From: JACCSI01 sp035575715
GTDB lineage: Bacteria; Acidobacteriota; Vicinamibacteria; Vicinamibacterales; UBA2999
Reading direction: 5' to 3'
Assembly: GCA_035575715.1 (NCBI GenBank)
Contig: DATLXN010000022.1
Location: 124,001-188,000 of the forward strand
DNA: 64,000 bases
Part shown: positions 35,233-45,126 of the stretch, piece after piece
Position numbering within the stretch: position 1 is the stretch's first letter
Layout: each line of letters starts with the position of its first letter
Program-made: the position numbers and the translations under genes
The notes under the pieces: model-generated
Seen by the model: the letters and a program-made list of their open reading frames with translations, nothing else
Database searches by the model: none
Told to the model about the DNA's origin: nothing

Positions 35233-36276
35233 CTATTGGCGGCGCGCCAACTCCTCGTCGATCGCCGCGACGAACGCTTCGTAAGGCTGCGCGCCGACAA
35301 GCGCGCGGCCGTTGACAAACACCGTCGGCGTCGACTGGACGCCAAGTGTTTCACCGAGCTTCATGTCTTCTGCGATTGACGCGGCGTGTTTCCCTGAATC
35401 GAGACATTGATCAAACTTTGCAGTGTCCAGTTTGAGTGCGACCGCATGCTGTTTCAGCATCGGCACTCCCAGTGCACCCTGGTTGCTGAACATGCGGTCG
35501 TGCATCTCCCAATACTTGCCCTGCTCACCGGCGCAGTGCCCCGCCTCCGAGGCCTTGGGCGCTTCGGGATGATTCTGAAGGGGAAAGTCCTTGAAGACGA
35601 TTCGCAGTTTGTCGCCGTAGGTGGCTCGCAGCTTGGTGAGAGTCGGACCGACTCTCGCGCAGTACGGTCACTGATAGTCGGAGAATTCGACCAGCGTCAC
35701 CGCGGCGGTCGCGGGGCCCATGGTTGGGTCGTGCGCGGCGACGTCGACCGTTTGCCTCGGCGGCTCCAGCGTGACTCGCATGGCCGGCGCCTTCTTCTTG
35801 AGGTCATCGACCAGCTGGGCGCGTGCCTGCTGCTGACGTTGGCCGCCAAGGAACTCGCGAATCGGCCCTTGCAGTTCCGCTATCGGCCGCCCACCGGCGC
35901 GCTCCTTATTGGCCTCATAGAACTGCTGCACGTCGCTATCGCTCACTGCCAGCAGCCGCTTGGTCGTCTCCTGTTGCAGATACTGCGGGACCGGCAGGTT
36001 TGCTGCTTTGGCGGCGTCTTCGATCAGCAGGTCGCCGACCATCTGCTCGAGTACGTTGCGACGGTTTTGATAAACCAGCTGGGTCACTCGCGCCCGTTCG
36101 GCAGGGTCCATCGTCTGCCAGCGGTCGTCGAGTTCTTTCATCGTAATTTTGCGGCCGCCTACTTCGGCAACCACTGCATCCTGGTTCGCTGACGGCGTCT
36201 GCGCACCGGGCGCAGTTTGCGCATCAGTGCAGGCCAACGCCGTTACGATCAGGACGCCGCATAGCGTTGATCTCAT
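35233..36276 (-). CDS. Selenoprotein candidate: SurA-N-like/DsbA-like lipoprotein with Sec203 (TGA recoded)
   Basis: One 347-codon frame interrupted only by TGA at 35668-35670. Order: hydrophobic export signal with a possible lipobox Cys at 16 (VTALAC); a SurA-N/chaperone-like helical region about 35-165 (VVAEVGGRKITMKEL, NVLEQMVGDLLIEDAA); a DsbA-type thioredoxin-fold domain about 175-347. The active site reads VEFSDYQ-U-PYC, so TGA stands at the first Cys of CxxC (U203, C206). The domain continues normally beyond (RIVFKDFPLQNHPEA, GVQSTPTVFVNGRALVG with the cis-Pro loop). A hairpin fitting a bacterial SECIS lies directly after the TGA. A TATAAT box is 8 nt before the ATG. Likely an envelope thiol-disulphide oxidoreductase. 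Without Sec insertion the product would stop at 202 residues, lacking the catalytic domain. Confidence 0.88.
35638..35656 (-). promoter_or_regulatory. Putative bacterial SECIS element
   Basis: On the minus-strand mRNA GAGAGUC-GGUCC-GACUCUC forms a perfect 7-bp stem with a 5-nt loop. The loop GGU occupies nucleotides 19-21 after the UGA (35668-35670). E. coli fdhF has GGU at the same distance and also within a GGUC loop. Hairpin inside coding sequence, immediately downstream of the UGA, as expected for SelB-dependent recoding. Confidence 0.82.
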
Positions 36277-36284
36277 ATCTACAG

Positions 36285-36290
36285 ATTATA
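36285..36290 (-). promoter_or_regulatory. -10 box for the selenoprotein candidate
   Basis: Consensus TATAAT, 8 nt before the ATG at 36276, in the 18-nt gap after the Cys-rich gene. No Shine-Dalgarno is present, so the transcript may be leaderless or have a leader of one or two nucleotides. Confidence 0.5.
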
Positions 36291-36294
36291 CGCA

Positions 36295-36510
36295 TCACCC
36301 ACGCCGGGGCGACTGTCCGTCGTCGGTAGGCGGATTCCCATGGCCCGGCTGATAGCCGAGGCAGCGAATCACCGGCAGTGGTGGATATTTCCGGAACCGT
36401 GGGTCCACCTGGGACAGCCCGCACATATAGAAGGTCGATCGCGCGGCTTGCACGGTTCGGCAATGCTCGCAGGTCGCGCATAGGCCCATCCTCGCCGGAT
36501 CTGTGGTCAT
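36295..36510 (-). CDS. Small Cys-rich conserved protein
   Basis: About 71 residues with LCATCEHCRTVQ, FYMCGLS and a conserved-looking DPRFRKYPPLPVIRCLGYQP ending. Five Cys suggest a zinc- or iron-binding knuckle; proteins with this layout occur widely as unnamed conserved proteins. It lies 18 nt before the selenoprotein candidate on the same strand. The start is uncertain: ATG 36510 is used, TTG 36519 and ATG 36489 are alternatives. Its 5' end overlaps the promoter of the divergent VWFA gene. Confidence 0.7.
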   Translation of the reverse strand: MTTDPARMGLCATCEHCRTVQAARSTFYMCGLSQVDPRFRKYPPLPVIRCLGYQPGHGNPPTDDGQSPRRG

Positions 36511-36530
36511 CGCTGGCAATTACGCACTGC

Positions 36531-36536
36531 TACAAT
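36531..36536 (+). promoter_or_regulatory. Leaderless-type -10 box for the VWFA gene
   Basis: TACAAT exactly 6 nt before the ATG at 36543. Confidence 0.5.
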
Positions 36537-36542
36537 AATCGG

Positions 36543-37457
36543 ATGCAATACAAAGGCGCGATCGTCGGTGTCATCGCCGGCCTGTTCCTGGTCGCGATCG
36601 CGCAATTGTCGGCGCAGGATCCGGTGTTCCGCGGCAGCGCCCGCACCGCAGTGCCACTGTACGCGACCGTGGTCGATGGCAACGGCCGTCTCGTGCCGGG
36701 CCTCGAACGTGAGGACTTCACGATCCTTGACGATGGCAAGCCGGTTGAGCTGACCCAGTTTTCCAATGCTTCGCAGCCCTTCACCGTGGTGGTGATGATG
36801 GATACCAGCGCGAGCATGACCGCGAATCTCGAGTTCCTGAATCTCGCGGTCGAACAATTTCTCATCCGGCTGTTGCCAGTCGATCGCGCCCAGGTCGGTG
36901 CATTCAACGACAAGATTCAATTCAGCGGCAAGTTCACCAACAACCGTGATGAATTGGTAAAGGCGCTCGATAACTTGCAGGTCGGCAACCCGACGCGGCT
37001 CAACGATGCGATTGCCGCAAGTCTCGATGCGCTCGAACGCATCGAAGGACGACGCGTGGTGCTGGTCTTCACCGACGGCGAAGACACCTCCAGCAAACTC
37101 GGCTTCCGCCCGGTGCTCGAACGTGCCCGCGACGAAGAAGTCATGGTCTATTCGATTGGCCTGGAGTCCGAATACTTCAACGGCCAGCGCGTGCAGCGGA
37201 CACGCCCGTCACGCGACCTCCGCAAGATTTCGGACGAGACGGGCGGCGGCTTCTTCGAATTGAAGAAGAGCGATCAACTTGCACCCACGTTCACGCGGGT
37301 GTCCCAGGAGTTGCGCAGTCAGTATCTGTTGGGATTTACGCCGGCGGTGCTCGACGGCAAGCTCCACAAGCTGGAAGTGCGCGTCAAGCCGGGGCTGACG
37401 GTGCGAGCGCGCAAAACGTATCTCGCTGCACCCGACCGTAATCAAACATCGAAATAG
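36543..37457 (+). CDS. Secreted VWFA-domain protein, acidobacterial type
   Basis: 304 residues with a signal peptide (MQYKGAIVGVIAGLFLVAIAQLSAQ). The VWFA domain has the MIDAS motif DTSAS in VVVMMDTSASM and a later FTDGED. The preceding LYATVVDGNGRLVPGLEREDF segment and the C-terminal QYLLGFTPAVLDGKLHKLEVRVK are hallmarks of the VWFA-related family expanded in Acidobacteriota. It is probably an extracytoplasmic metal-dependent binding protein. The frame is open further upstream, but the ATG at 36543 has the signal peptide and the TACAAT box at 6 nt. Confidence 0.88.
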   Translation: MQYKGAIVGVIAGLFLVAIAQLSAQDPVFRGSARTAVPLYATVVDGNGRLVPGLEREDFTILDDGKPVELTQFSNASQPFTVVVMMDTSASMTANLEFLNLAVEQFLIRLLPVDRAQVGAFNDKIQFSGKFTNNRDELVKALDNLQVGNPTRLNDAIAASLDALERIEGRRVVLVFTDGEDTSSKLGFRPVLERARDEEVMVYSIGLESEYFNGQRVQRTRPSRDLRKISDETGGGFFELKKSDQLAPTFTRVSQELRSQYLLGFTPAVLDGKLHKLEVRVKPGLTVRARKTYLAAPDRNQTSK

Positions 37458-37463
37458 AATTGT

Positions 37464-37559
37464 CTAGACGAAGGCGATTGACAGGATCGTGACGATCAGC
37501 AGGGCGCCGACAGCCAATTCGGCCGTACTCGAGAAATTCCACTCATAAATTCGAAACAT
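37464..37559 (-). CDS. 31-residue single-span membrane peptide
   Basis: A 31-codon frame starting MFRIYEWNFSSTAEL and continuing into a hydrophobic helix (AVGALLIVTILSIAFV). GAGGAG lies 6 nt before the ATG, one of the best Shine-Dalgarno sites in the window. It follows the xdh operon by 47 nt and converges on the VWFA gene. Function unknown; single-span small membrane proteins often modulate larger membrane complexes. Confidence 0.65.
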   Translation of the reverse strand: MFRIYEWNFSSTAELAVGALLIVTILSIAFV

Positions 37560-37606
37560 CGGTTACTCCTCTTGCTTGGACGGCCTACCGTCCGGGGGAG
37601 TTCCCT

Positions 37607-38362
37607 CTAGTCGAGCCGCCTCCAGTCGCTGGCTGCGACAAGGCGGCCGACCAGCCCCTCGTTTCCTCGAATTACCACGCAGAACGCGTCTTTTTCGGCG
37701 GTGACGGTGACCGCATGGAGATGCCGGTCGCCGCGCCTGGCGACCGTCGGGCGTTCGATGACGCCGAAGTAGAGCCGAGCCTCCGCGGGGCGAAAGCGCT
37801 CGCGGCCGCGTTGGGTTGACGGGTCCTGGTAGGCGTTGGCAGCAGTGCGGATCACCCAGCTGGGCCCGGCTCCGCCCGGTGTGACGACCGGCACGTGCGC
37901 GGTGGCAAGCTCGAACGAGGTCGCCGGTTCAAGCTGGATCGACACTTCGAGATCCGCGTCGATCCGCTCGCCGGCGATTCCTTCATCGTCCAGTGAAATA
38001 CCGTCGACATCGGCGGGTTTGCCGGTGCGCTTCACTTCCGCGACGGCGCGGTCGTAGGACGCTTGCGCGCGGTGCTCCGCCTGTTCGATTGCGCGTTGGA
38101 TAGCGTCCATCGCTTCAGCGCTCGCCTGCTGCGTGTCGGGGTGCAGCGGATTGGCTTTGATGACGATGCGGGGGTCGGCAGCGGTCGGCCACACGACAAA
38201 CCACCGATGCCGTGCTCCGCCCTCACTCGGCATTTCGCCGGATTGGTCACTGCTGGGAAATGGCAAAGCGTGGCGCACAGCATCGACCAGACGCGCCACC
38301 GGTAGCGTTTGCACGGTGGCGGTGGCGGCGGCGGCGCTGACGGCCAGCAGCAACAGATTCAT
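37607..38362 (-). CDS. Secreted protein of unknown function, last gene of the xdh-type operon
   Basis: 251 residues with a short hydrophobic N-terminus (MNLLLLAVSAAAATATVQ) suggesting export. No family recognised; the mature part is mixed alpha/beta with Arg/Glu-rich segments (AIQRAIEQAEHRAQASYDRA). Its ATG overlaps the stop of the FAD subunit by 4 nt (ATGA), so it is translated with the molybdenum hydroxylase genes, though it is not a known maturation factor such as XdhC. Confidence 0.65.
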   Translation of the reverse strand: MNLLLLAVSAAAATATVQTLPVARLVDAVRHALPFPSSDQSGEMPSEGGARHRWFVVWPTAADPRIVIKANPLHPDTQQASAEAMDAIQRAIEQAEHRAQASYDRAVAEVKRTGKPADVDGISLDDEGIAGERIDADLEVSIQLEPATSFELATAHVPVVTPGGAGPSWVIRTAANAYQDPSTQRGRERFRPAEARLYFGVIERPTVARRGDRHLHAVTVTAEKDAFCVVIRGNEGLVGRLVAASDWRRLD

Positions 38363-39180
38363 TTCGTCTGATGCCAGAAGTCAGCGAGCAGGTTTGCGCT
38401 CACCTCGCGTCGATACTCTGCGGTCGAGCGGATATCGTCGATCGGCTGAATTTCGTCGCGAAGCGAGGCTTGTGCATCCTCCAGAGTCGCTCCCGCGGAC
38501 AACATCCTTTCTGTGCGCGGCAGCCGCACAACGGTCGCGGCGACGCTGCCGAGCGCGACCCGGACTTCCGGGCCACGCACCGCAGCACACATCACTTTCG
38601 AGATCGCCTGTGCGCGGCGGGTGCCGACCTTGCGCCAGTACTGGCGACCTTCGACGCGGGGGATTTCAATCGCGGCGATCAACTCATCGGCTCGCTTCAC
38701 GCTGCTGCGGTAACCAGTGTAGAAGGCGGTGATCGCCACGCGACGTTCGCCGCCGGCGCTTTGTAACACGATACTCGCGTTCGCGGCGGCAAGAACCGGC
38801 AGCGCATCGCCGGCGGGCGACGCGTTGGCGATGTTCCCGCCCAGCGTGCCGCGGTTCTGAATCTGCTTTCCGCCGATTTCTCGTGCCGCGGCAACGAGCA
38901 TCGGCAGGCGTTTCTGAATGACCGCTGAGGCGATGATGTCGGAGTAGGTGGTCAACGCGCCGATGCGCACGGTGCTCTTGTCGCTCGACACGAAGCGCAA
39001 GCCGGCAAGCGGCCACAAATCGATAAACTGCTGGGCCTTGAGCGCGCCGAACTGCAAGTTGACATAGACGTCGGTGCAGCCGGCCAGCGGCGTCAGCGGT
39101 CCCTCATCGCGCATCATCGTCAACGCTTCGGCGAGGGTGTGCGGACGGAGTAGAGATAATGCCGATAGCTCGGTCTTCAT
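38359..39180 (-). CDS. Molybdenum hydroxylase FAD-binding subunit (CoxM/XdhB type)
   Basis: 273 residues. The FAD-binding PCMH fold is recognisable by PLAGCTDVYVN and GGKQIQNRGTLGGNIANASPAGD, both diagnostic for CO/xanthine dehydrogenase medium subunits, followed by the CO-dehydrogenase C-terminal domain. It passes electrons from the 2Fe-2S subunit to an acceptor. Start and stop overlap both neighbours by 4 nt. Confidence 0.9.
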   Translation of the reverse strand: MKTELSALSLLRPHTLAEALTMMRDEGPLTPLAGCTDVYVNLQFGALKAQQFIDLWPLAGLRFVSSDKSTVRIGALTTYSDIIASAVIQKRLPMLVAAAREIGGKQIQNRGTLGGNIANASPAGDALPVLAAANASIVLQSAGGERRVAITAFYTGYRSSVKRADELIAAIEIPRVEGRQYWRKVGTRRAQAISKVMCAAVRGPEVRVALGSVAATVVRLPRTERMLSAGATLEDAQASLRDEIQPIDDIRSTAEYRREVSANLLADFWHQTK

Positions 39181-39655
39181 CGTTCCCGTCCTACCCGCCC
39201 TACCTGCCTTACCGGCCCACCGCGCGCACCTTTTTTCACCGCGCGGTAGATCGCCTCGTACCCCGTGCATCGGCACAGATTGCCGGCCAGCGCCTCCTGG
39301 ATCTGCGCAGTGCTGGCGCCTTTGCGCACCTGTAGCGCGGCGAGGATCATGCCAGGCGTGCAAATGCCGCACTGCGCGCCGCCTTCGACGACAAACGATT
39401 CCTGCAGCGGATGCAGTTTGTCGCCCTCGGCGACGCCTTCTATAGTGAGTACGGCCGTGTTGTGCAAATGGACTGCCGGCACGAGGCACGAGTTGACCGC
39501 CGTTCCATCGATTAACACCGTGCAAGCGCCGCATTCGCCTTCGCCGCAGCCTTCCTTGGTACCGGTCAAACCGCAGTCGCTGCGCAGCACGTCGAGCGCC
39601 CGCTTCATCGGATGCACGTCAAGGCGGTGCGTTCGGCTGTTGACAGTGAAAATGA

Positions 39656-39659
<4 letters not shown>
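39177..39659 (-). CDS. Molybdenum hydroxylase 2Fe-2S subunit (CoxS/XdhC-like)
   Basis: 160 residues. The N-terminal plant-type ferredoxin cluster is GCGEGECGACTVLIDG plus the following Cys, and the C-terminal cluster is QCGICTPGM with NLCRCTGY. Both clusters are complete. The protein mediates electron flow from the molybdopterin site to FAD. The extreme C-terminus (GPVRQVGRVGRER) is variable. It overlaps the large and FAD subunits by 4 nt each. Confidence 0.92.
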
Positions 39660-41812
<2,153 letters not shown>

Positions 41813-41818
41813 CAAGCG

Positions 41819-41824
41819 ACTGTA
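41819..41824 (-). promoter_or_regulatory. Leaderless-type -10 box for the molybdenum hydroxylase operon
   Basis: TACAGT, 6 nt before the GTG at 41812. Confidence 0.5.
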
Positions 41825-41844
41825 ACACTGCGACCGCACTGTGG

Positions 41845-41973
41845 ACTGCCTGCGGCGGCAGGACTCCGCGCTTCACCGTGGACCGCCGTGCGGCGGCGGG
41901 ACTCCGCGCGGGGCGCGGAGCGGGACCGGCGTCGCTTCGCTCGCCGGCAGGGGGCTCACCGTTCGGCTCGCCT
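41845..41973 (+). repeat. GC-rich palindromic repeat, copy 1
   Basis: Contains CTGCGGCGGCAGGACTCCGC, GGAGCGGGACCGGCGTCGCT and CTCACCGTTCGGCTCGCC. Closely matched by copy 2 at 42725-42813 in the same orientation; related units occur at 58117-58316. Most of it overlaps the C-terminal coding part of the gene at 41873-42679. Confidence 0.75.
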
Positions 41974-42679
41974 GATAACTGCTGAGCGCAGTTGCCGTGA
42001 GCGCGTCAATAGCTGCCCCGCGCTCAGGGACCTTGAGACCCGCCCAGCCGCTCAGAAACTGCGGCCCCCGCACCGACAGTTTCAGCGGGCGCTGACTTCC
42101 TCGGCTGTACTCGGCGAGCCACATCACTTTCGCCGAGCTCTTTGTGAGTTCGTTGAGAGCATCCAACACGGTGCCGGAATCGACGCGCATTGAGAATCTG
42201 TCGGCAAAACCTGCCCCATCGTACGCAGGGCCGCTGCTATAGATAAGTCGTTGCAGTCGTGACAGAGCACTTCCAACCGTCACATTGGTAAACTCCAGGT
42301 TGCGCACCTGAAAATTTAGCGGGTCGGCCGGATTCGTCCATGCGGTCTTCGGACGCACGACAACCACGTCATCGACAAATCGCCACTCGTACCGCTCATC
42401 CACGCTGACAGCCGCGTTGAGGGCCTCAGCAAGGGTGCCGCCGGCGAGTGGCTGCGGAGAGTGAAACTTATAAGCCGGCTTCATCGGCTGATCAACCGAT
42501 TCAAATCCGATCGGCACGTGGGCGTTGATCGCGATAGCCCACAGGACATCTGCGAGGATGGTGGAAGCCCTCGGTGTGGCAGTAGAAGATGTGTCTGACG
42601 GGGGGGAGACGATTGGCTCTTGGGCCGCGACCAGTTGAACGCCGCAGAACCAGACAAGGATCAGGACCAGCTGTTTCAT
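41873..42679 (-). CDS. Secreted protein with secretin/TonB short N-terminal (STN)-like segment
   Basis: 268 residues with a signal peptide (MKQLVLILVWFCGVQLVAAQ). Two segments, about 40-115 and 125-190, resemble the STN fold or the secretin/TonB-associated beta-alpha-beta unit (LAGGTLAEALNAAVSVDERYEW and DSGTVLDALNELTKSSAKV). No pore domain follows. GAGGAG precedes the ATG. The C-terminal tail (VPLRAPRGVPPPHGGPR) is encoded by a palindromic repeat, and a second copy of that repeat lies upstream, so the gene sits between two direct copies. Confidence 0.55.
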   Translation of the reverse strand: MKQLVLILVWFCGVQLVAAQEPIVSPPSDTSSTATPRASTILADVLWAIAINAHVPIGFESVDQPMKPAYKFHSPQPLAGGTLAEALNAAVSVDERYEWRFVDDVVVVRPKTAWTNPADPLNFQVRNLEFTNVTVGSALSRLQRLIYSSGPAYDGAGFADRFSMRVDSGTVLDALNELTKSSAKVMWLAEYSRGSQRPLKLSVRGPQFLSGWAGLKVPERGAAIDALTATALSSYQASRTVSPLPASEATPVPLRAPRGVPPPHGGPR

Positions 42680-42724
42680 AGCACCGCTCCTCGCGCAACT
42701 CTAACACGCGCGAACACACCGAGA

Positions 42725-42813
42725 CCGCCTGCGGCGGCAGGACTCCGCGCGTCGCGCGGAGCGGGACCGGCGTTGCTTCGCTCGCCGGTAGGAGGCTCGC
42801 CGTTCGGCTCGCC
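42725..42813 (+). repeat. GC-rich palindromic repeat, copy 2
   Basis: CCGCCTGCGGCGGCAGGACT, GCGCGGAGCGGGACCGGCGT and CTCGCCGTTCGGCTCGCC, matching copy 1 at 41845-41973 and lying between the STN-like gene and the MoaD-like gene. Confidence 0.75.
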
Positions 42814-42839
42814 TCCGCGTCTTCCGCTCCTCCGCGGAT

Positions 42840-43094
42840 TCAGCCGCCGGAAATCGTCGGCACAATCTCGATCACATCGCCGTCATGCAGCGGATGCGCG
42901 TTGACGCCGTGCAATAGCATCTCGTCATTCACCGCAAAGTTGTAGATCGGATCGGCGAGGTCAGCGGATAACCCTGGAAACTGCCTTTCGAGGACGTCGA
43001 GCAGTCCGGGAATACTCGTCACGGGTTCGGAGACGACGACTTGATGACCCGTCTTTCCGTGGAACATCGACGGAAAACGCACGGTCACCGCCAC
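42840..43094 (-). CDS. MoaD/ThiS-family small sulfur carrier next to AOR
   Basis: 84 residues with a ubiquitin-like fold pattern (VTVRFPSMFHGKTG, LLHGVNAHPLHDGDVIEIVP) and the C-terminal ISGG whose Gly-Gly is adenylated and thiocarboxylated in MoaD/ThiS. It starts 1 nt after the AOR stop. MoaD-like genes often accompany tungsten AORs and are thought to supply sulfur for the pterin; a specialised role here is inferred from position. Confidence 0.88.
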   Translation of the reverse strand: MAVTVRFPSMFHGKTGHQVVVSEPVTSIPGLLDVLERQFPGLSADLADPIYNFAVNDEMLLHGVNAHPLHDGDVIEIVPTISGG

Positions 43095-43095
43095 G

Positions 43096-45045
43096 TCAGA
43101 CGCCCATGGCGGCCAACAACTGCGCGCGAAAAGCTTCCTGCGGCACGCCTTGGTCGGTCAGCTCGGAGATTGCGTAGAACTTCGACAGCATTGCCTGAAA
43201 CTCGTCACGGTCGATGCGCTCGCCTTTGAACGGCCCCGACATGGTCGGCTCATCGAACCAGCGATCCGGCAGCGTGTCGTCCTCTCGGCGGACGCCGAGC
43301 CGCTGGTTGATCATCCGCTCCACACCCATGATGTTCAGCCCGGCGCGATCGAGCTCCGCCAAGGAGAACTGCAGGCCAGTCACGTTGGCCAACTGCTGCT
43401 GAAACTCCTCGAGGCCAGGCAGCGAGGGGCTGTTGAACAGTTTGGTGGTGAACCGGCACATGCCGACAGAATCGCCGACCGCATAAATGTTCTCGCACGC
43501 GCGGACCGCGCGTTCTTTGCCGACATAGCTGTTGGGCTCAGCGCTGACCACTCCGCCGTACAACTCCGCCTTGAAATCCGCATCGTCATTAATCTTGGCG
43601 TTGATCTCGAGCGTGACGCGATTGCGGAGGTGATCCATGCCACGTGTCGCGACCGCGAGTCCCAACGCGAAGGCCTTGAGGATGCGCGCGTCGTGCGGGT
43701 CGCTTTGCCACAAGCCTTTCACGGTCATTCGATATGGCAAAGCCTCGACCGGGTACTTGCCGCTCTCGACGGCACGAGCGCTATCCGCCAGCACGTCGCC
43801 AAAACCCTCGCGGCGTGAAGTCAGGAACAGCAACTGCTCGATCACCGCCGCATCCCCCCACGCGAGCTCGATGCCGCCGGTGTCCTTGGTGGTGATGATG
43901 CCGCGCTGAAACAACTCAAAGGCCCACGACAACGCCGATCCCATCGAGGCGGTATCGAGCCCAAGATCGTTGCAGATGTTGTTCAGGCGAATCACCGGTT
44001 CGACAGTGGTGACGCCAAGATTCGGGCCGAACTTGCCGAGCGTCACGTACTCGGGACCGTCGCCCTTGCCGTACTTGTCTGCGTCCCCAGTGTGCAGATC
44101 GTTGAGCGGGCGGCAGTTGACGGGACAGCGAAAACACCCCTCCATACCCGGGCGGTACGGATCGATGTGCTCGGCGTCGAGCTGATCGGTCCATGTCGTT
44201 TCCTGATTGTTCTTGGTTCCCATCGCGCCAAGAATGCGGCTGGGTTTATAGAGAAACGGGGTGCCCGTGACCGACAGCGCGTTCTTGACGACCGAGGTGC
44301 CGAGCAACTTCTGCGCGATGTGCCGGTTGTACGGTTTATACGGTTGCGCCGCGGGAAATTCGCGTGTCGGCGACAGCGTGACAATGCCTTTCAGCTGCAA
44401 CGCGCCCATCTTCGCCCCGGGACCACCGCGCGCGTAAATCGCTTTCGGGCCGGCCATGATGCCGCTGGTCAGTACCAGGTTCTCGCCGGCGCGCGTGATG
44501 TTGACCATCGACATGTTCCGCTTCCACACGCCACCCAGGTCGCGCTGGATTGCGTCGCGCATGTCGATGTTGTCCATGCCGACATACGGCGCCGCGTCAC
44601 GGAACTCGATGGCGCCGTCGCGGATGATCATCAATGCCCACGACGGCGCGCGGCCGTAGAGGACGATGTGATCGAGGCCGTTCATGCGGGTGAACGACGG
44701 AAAATAATCGCCGGCGTTGCAATCCATCAGGATGCCGGAATCGGGCGACCACGACGTGCAGTTGCCGCGTGCGGCGCTTGGTACCAGGCCCGTCAGCGGT
44801 CCGGATCCGAAAATCAGCGGGACCTCCGGGTCGAGTGGTGTCTTGGTCTCGTCGAGCAGGCGGAACAGGTAGAACATGTTCGCCCCACGACCGCCGAGAA
44901 AGGAGCGCGCCACGCTGAGCGGGGCGTAAGCCGTCTGGGTCTCCCGTCGCTCGAGGTCGACAAACAGCGTGGCGCACTGCGTCGGATACTGTGGCTCCCT
45001 CGGGAGCTCTGCGAGCAACGACGCCACTCGGGCGCGAATACCCAT
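43096..45045 (-). CDS. Tungsten-type aldehyde ferredoxin oxidoreductase
   Basis: 649 residues. N-terminal AOR domain with GGRGANMFYLF and FGSGPLTGLVP; middle region with the [4Fe-4S] motif CFRCPVNC (C-x2-C-x3-C) and a downstream Cys in VGMCRF that can be the fourth ligand. Family members oxidise aldehydes or reduce carboxylates using a tungsto-bispterin cofactor and ferredoxin. Tungsten rather than molybdenum is inferred from the family. ATG 45045 is set by TACACT exactly 6 nt upstream; the frame extends further but without a plausible start signal. Followed by the MoaD-like gene. Confidence 0.9.
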   Translation of the reverse strand: MGIRARVASLLAELPREPQYPTQCATLFVDLERRETQTAYAPLSVARSFLGGRGANMFYLFRLLDETKTPLDPEVPLIFGSGPLTGLVPSAARGNCTSWSPDSGILMDCNAGDYFPSFTRMNGLDHIVLYGRAPSWALMIIRDGAIEFRDAAPYVGMDNIDMRDAIQRDLGGVWKRNMSMVNITRAGENLVLTSGIMAGPKAIYARGGPGAKMGALQLKGIVTLSPTREFPAAQPYKPYNRHIAQKLLGTSVVKNALSVTGTPFLYKPSRILGAMGTKNNQETTWTDQLDAEHIDPYRPGMEGCFRCPVNCRPLNDLHTGDADKYGKGDGPEYVTLGKFGPNLGVTTVEPVIRLNNICNDLGLDTASMGSALSWAFELFQRGIITTKDTGGIELAWGDAAVIEQLLFLTSRREGFGDVLADSARAVESGKYPVEALPYRMTVKGLWQSDPHDARILKAFALGLAVATRGMDHLRNRVTLEINAKINDDADFKAELYGGVVSAEPNSYVGKERAVRACENIYAVGDSVGMCRFTTKLFNSPSLPGLEEFQQQLANVTGLQFSLAELDRAGLNIMGVERMINQRLGVRREDDTLPDRWFDEPTMSGPFKGERIDRDEFQAMLSKFYAISELTDQGVPQEAFRAQLLAAMGV

Positions 45046-45051
45046 GGCCCG

Positions 45052-45057
45052 AGTGTA
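45052..45057 (-). promoter_or_regulatory. Leaderless-type -10 box for the AOR gene
   Basis: TACACT, 6 nt before the ATG at 45045. Confidence 0.5.
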
Positions 45058-45071
45058 GCAGCTGGTCTGCA

Positions 45072-45126
45072 GGACTCGTCGCAAGGGCCGCCGACTCCGT
45101 TGCGAGGCGGCGCAGTCGACGAGTCC
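45072..45126. promoter_or_regulatory. Nested inverted repeat between the divergent AOR and GGT genes
   Basis: Outer perfect 10-bp arms GGACTCGTCG (45072-45081) and CGACGAGTCC (45117-45126); inner arms CGCAA (45081-45085) and TTGCG (45100-45104), plus GCCGCC/GGCGGC. The right arm abuts TATAAT (45127-45132) of the GGT promoter, so it could be an operator or a transcribed structure. Confidence 0.55.

Noticed and set aside
35668..35670. TGA read as a real stop, giving a 202-residue protein and a separate 90-residue downstream ORF, or a pseudogene
   Set aside because: The frame is the same on both sides, the CxxC context and cis-Pro loop are intact, and a SECIS-like hairpin sits at the canonical distance. 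Pseudogene remains the fallback if no Sec machinery exists.
45100..45105. TTGCGA as the -35 box of GGT
   Set aside because: It lies 21 nt from TATAAT, too far for a standard sigma-70 spacer, and it is better explained as an arm of the inner inverted repeat.
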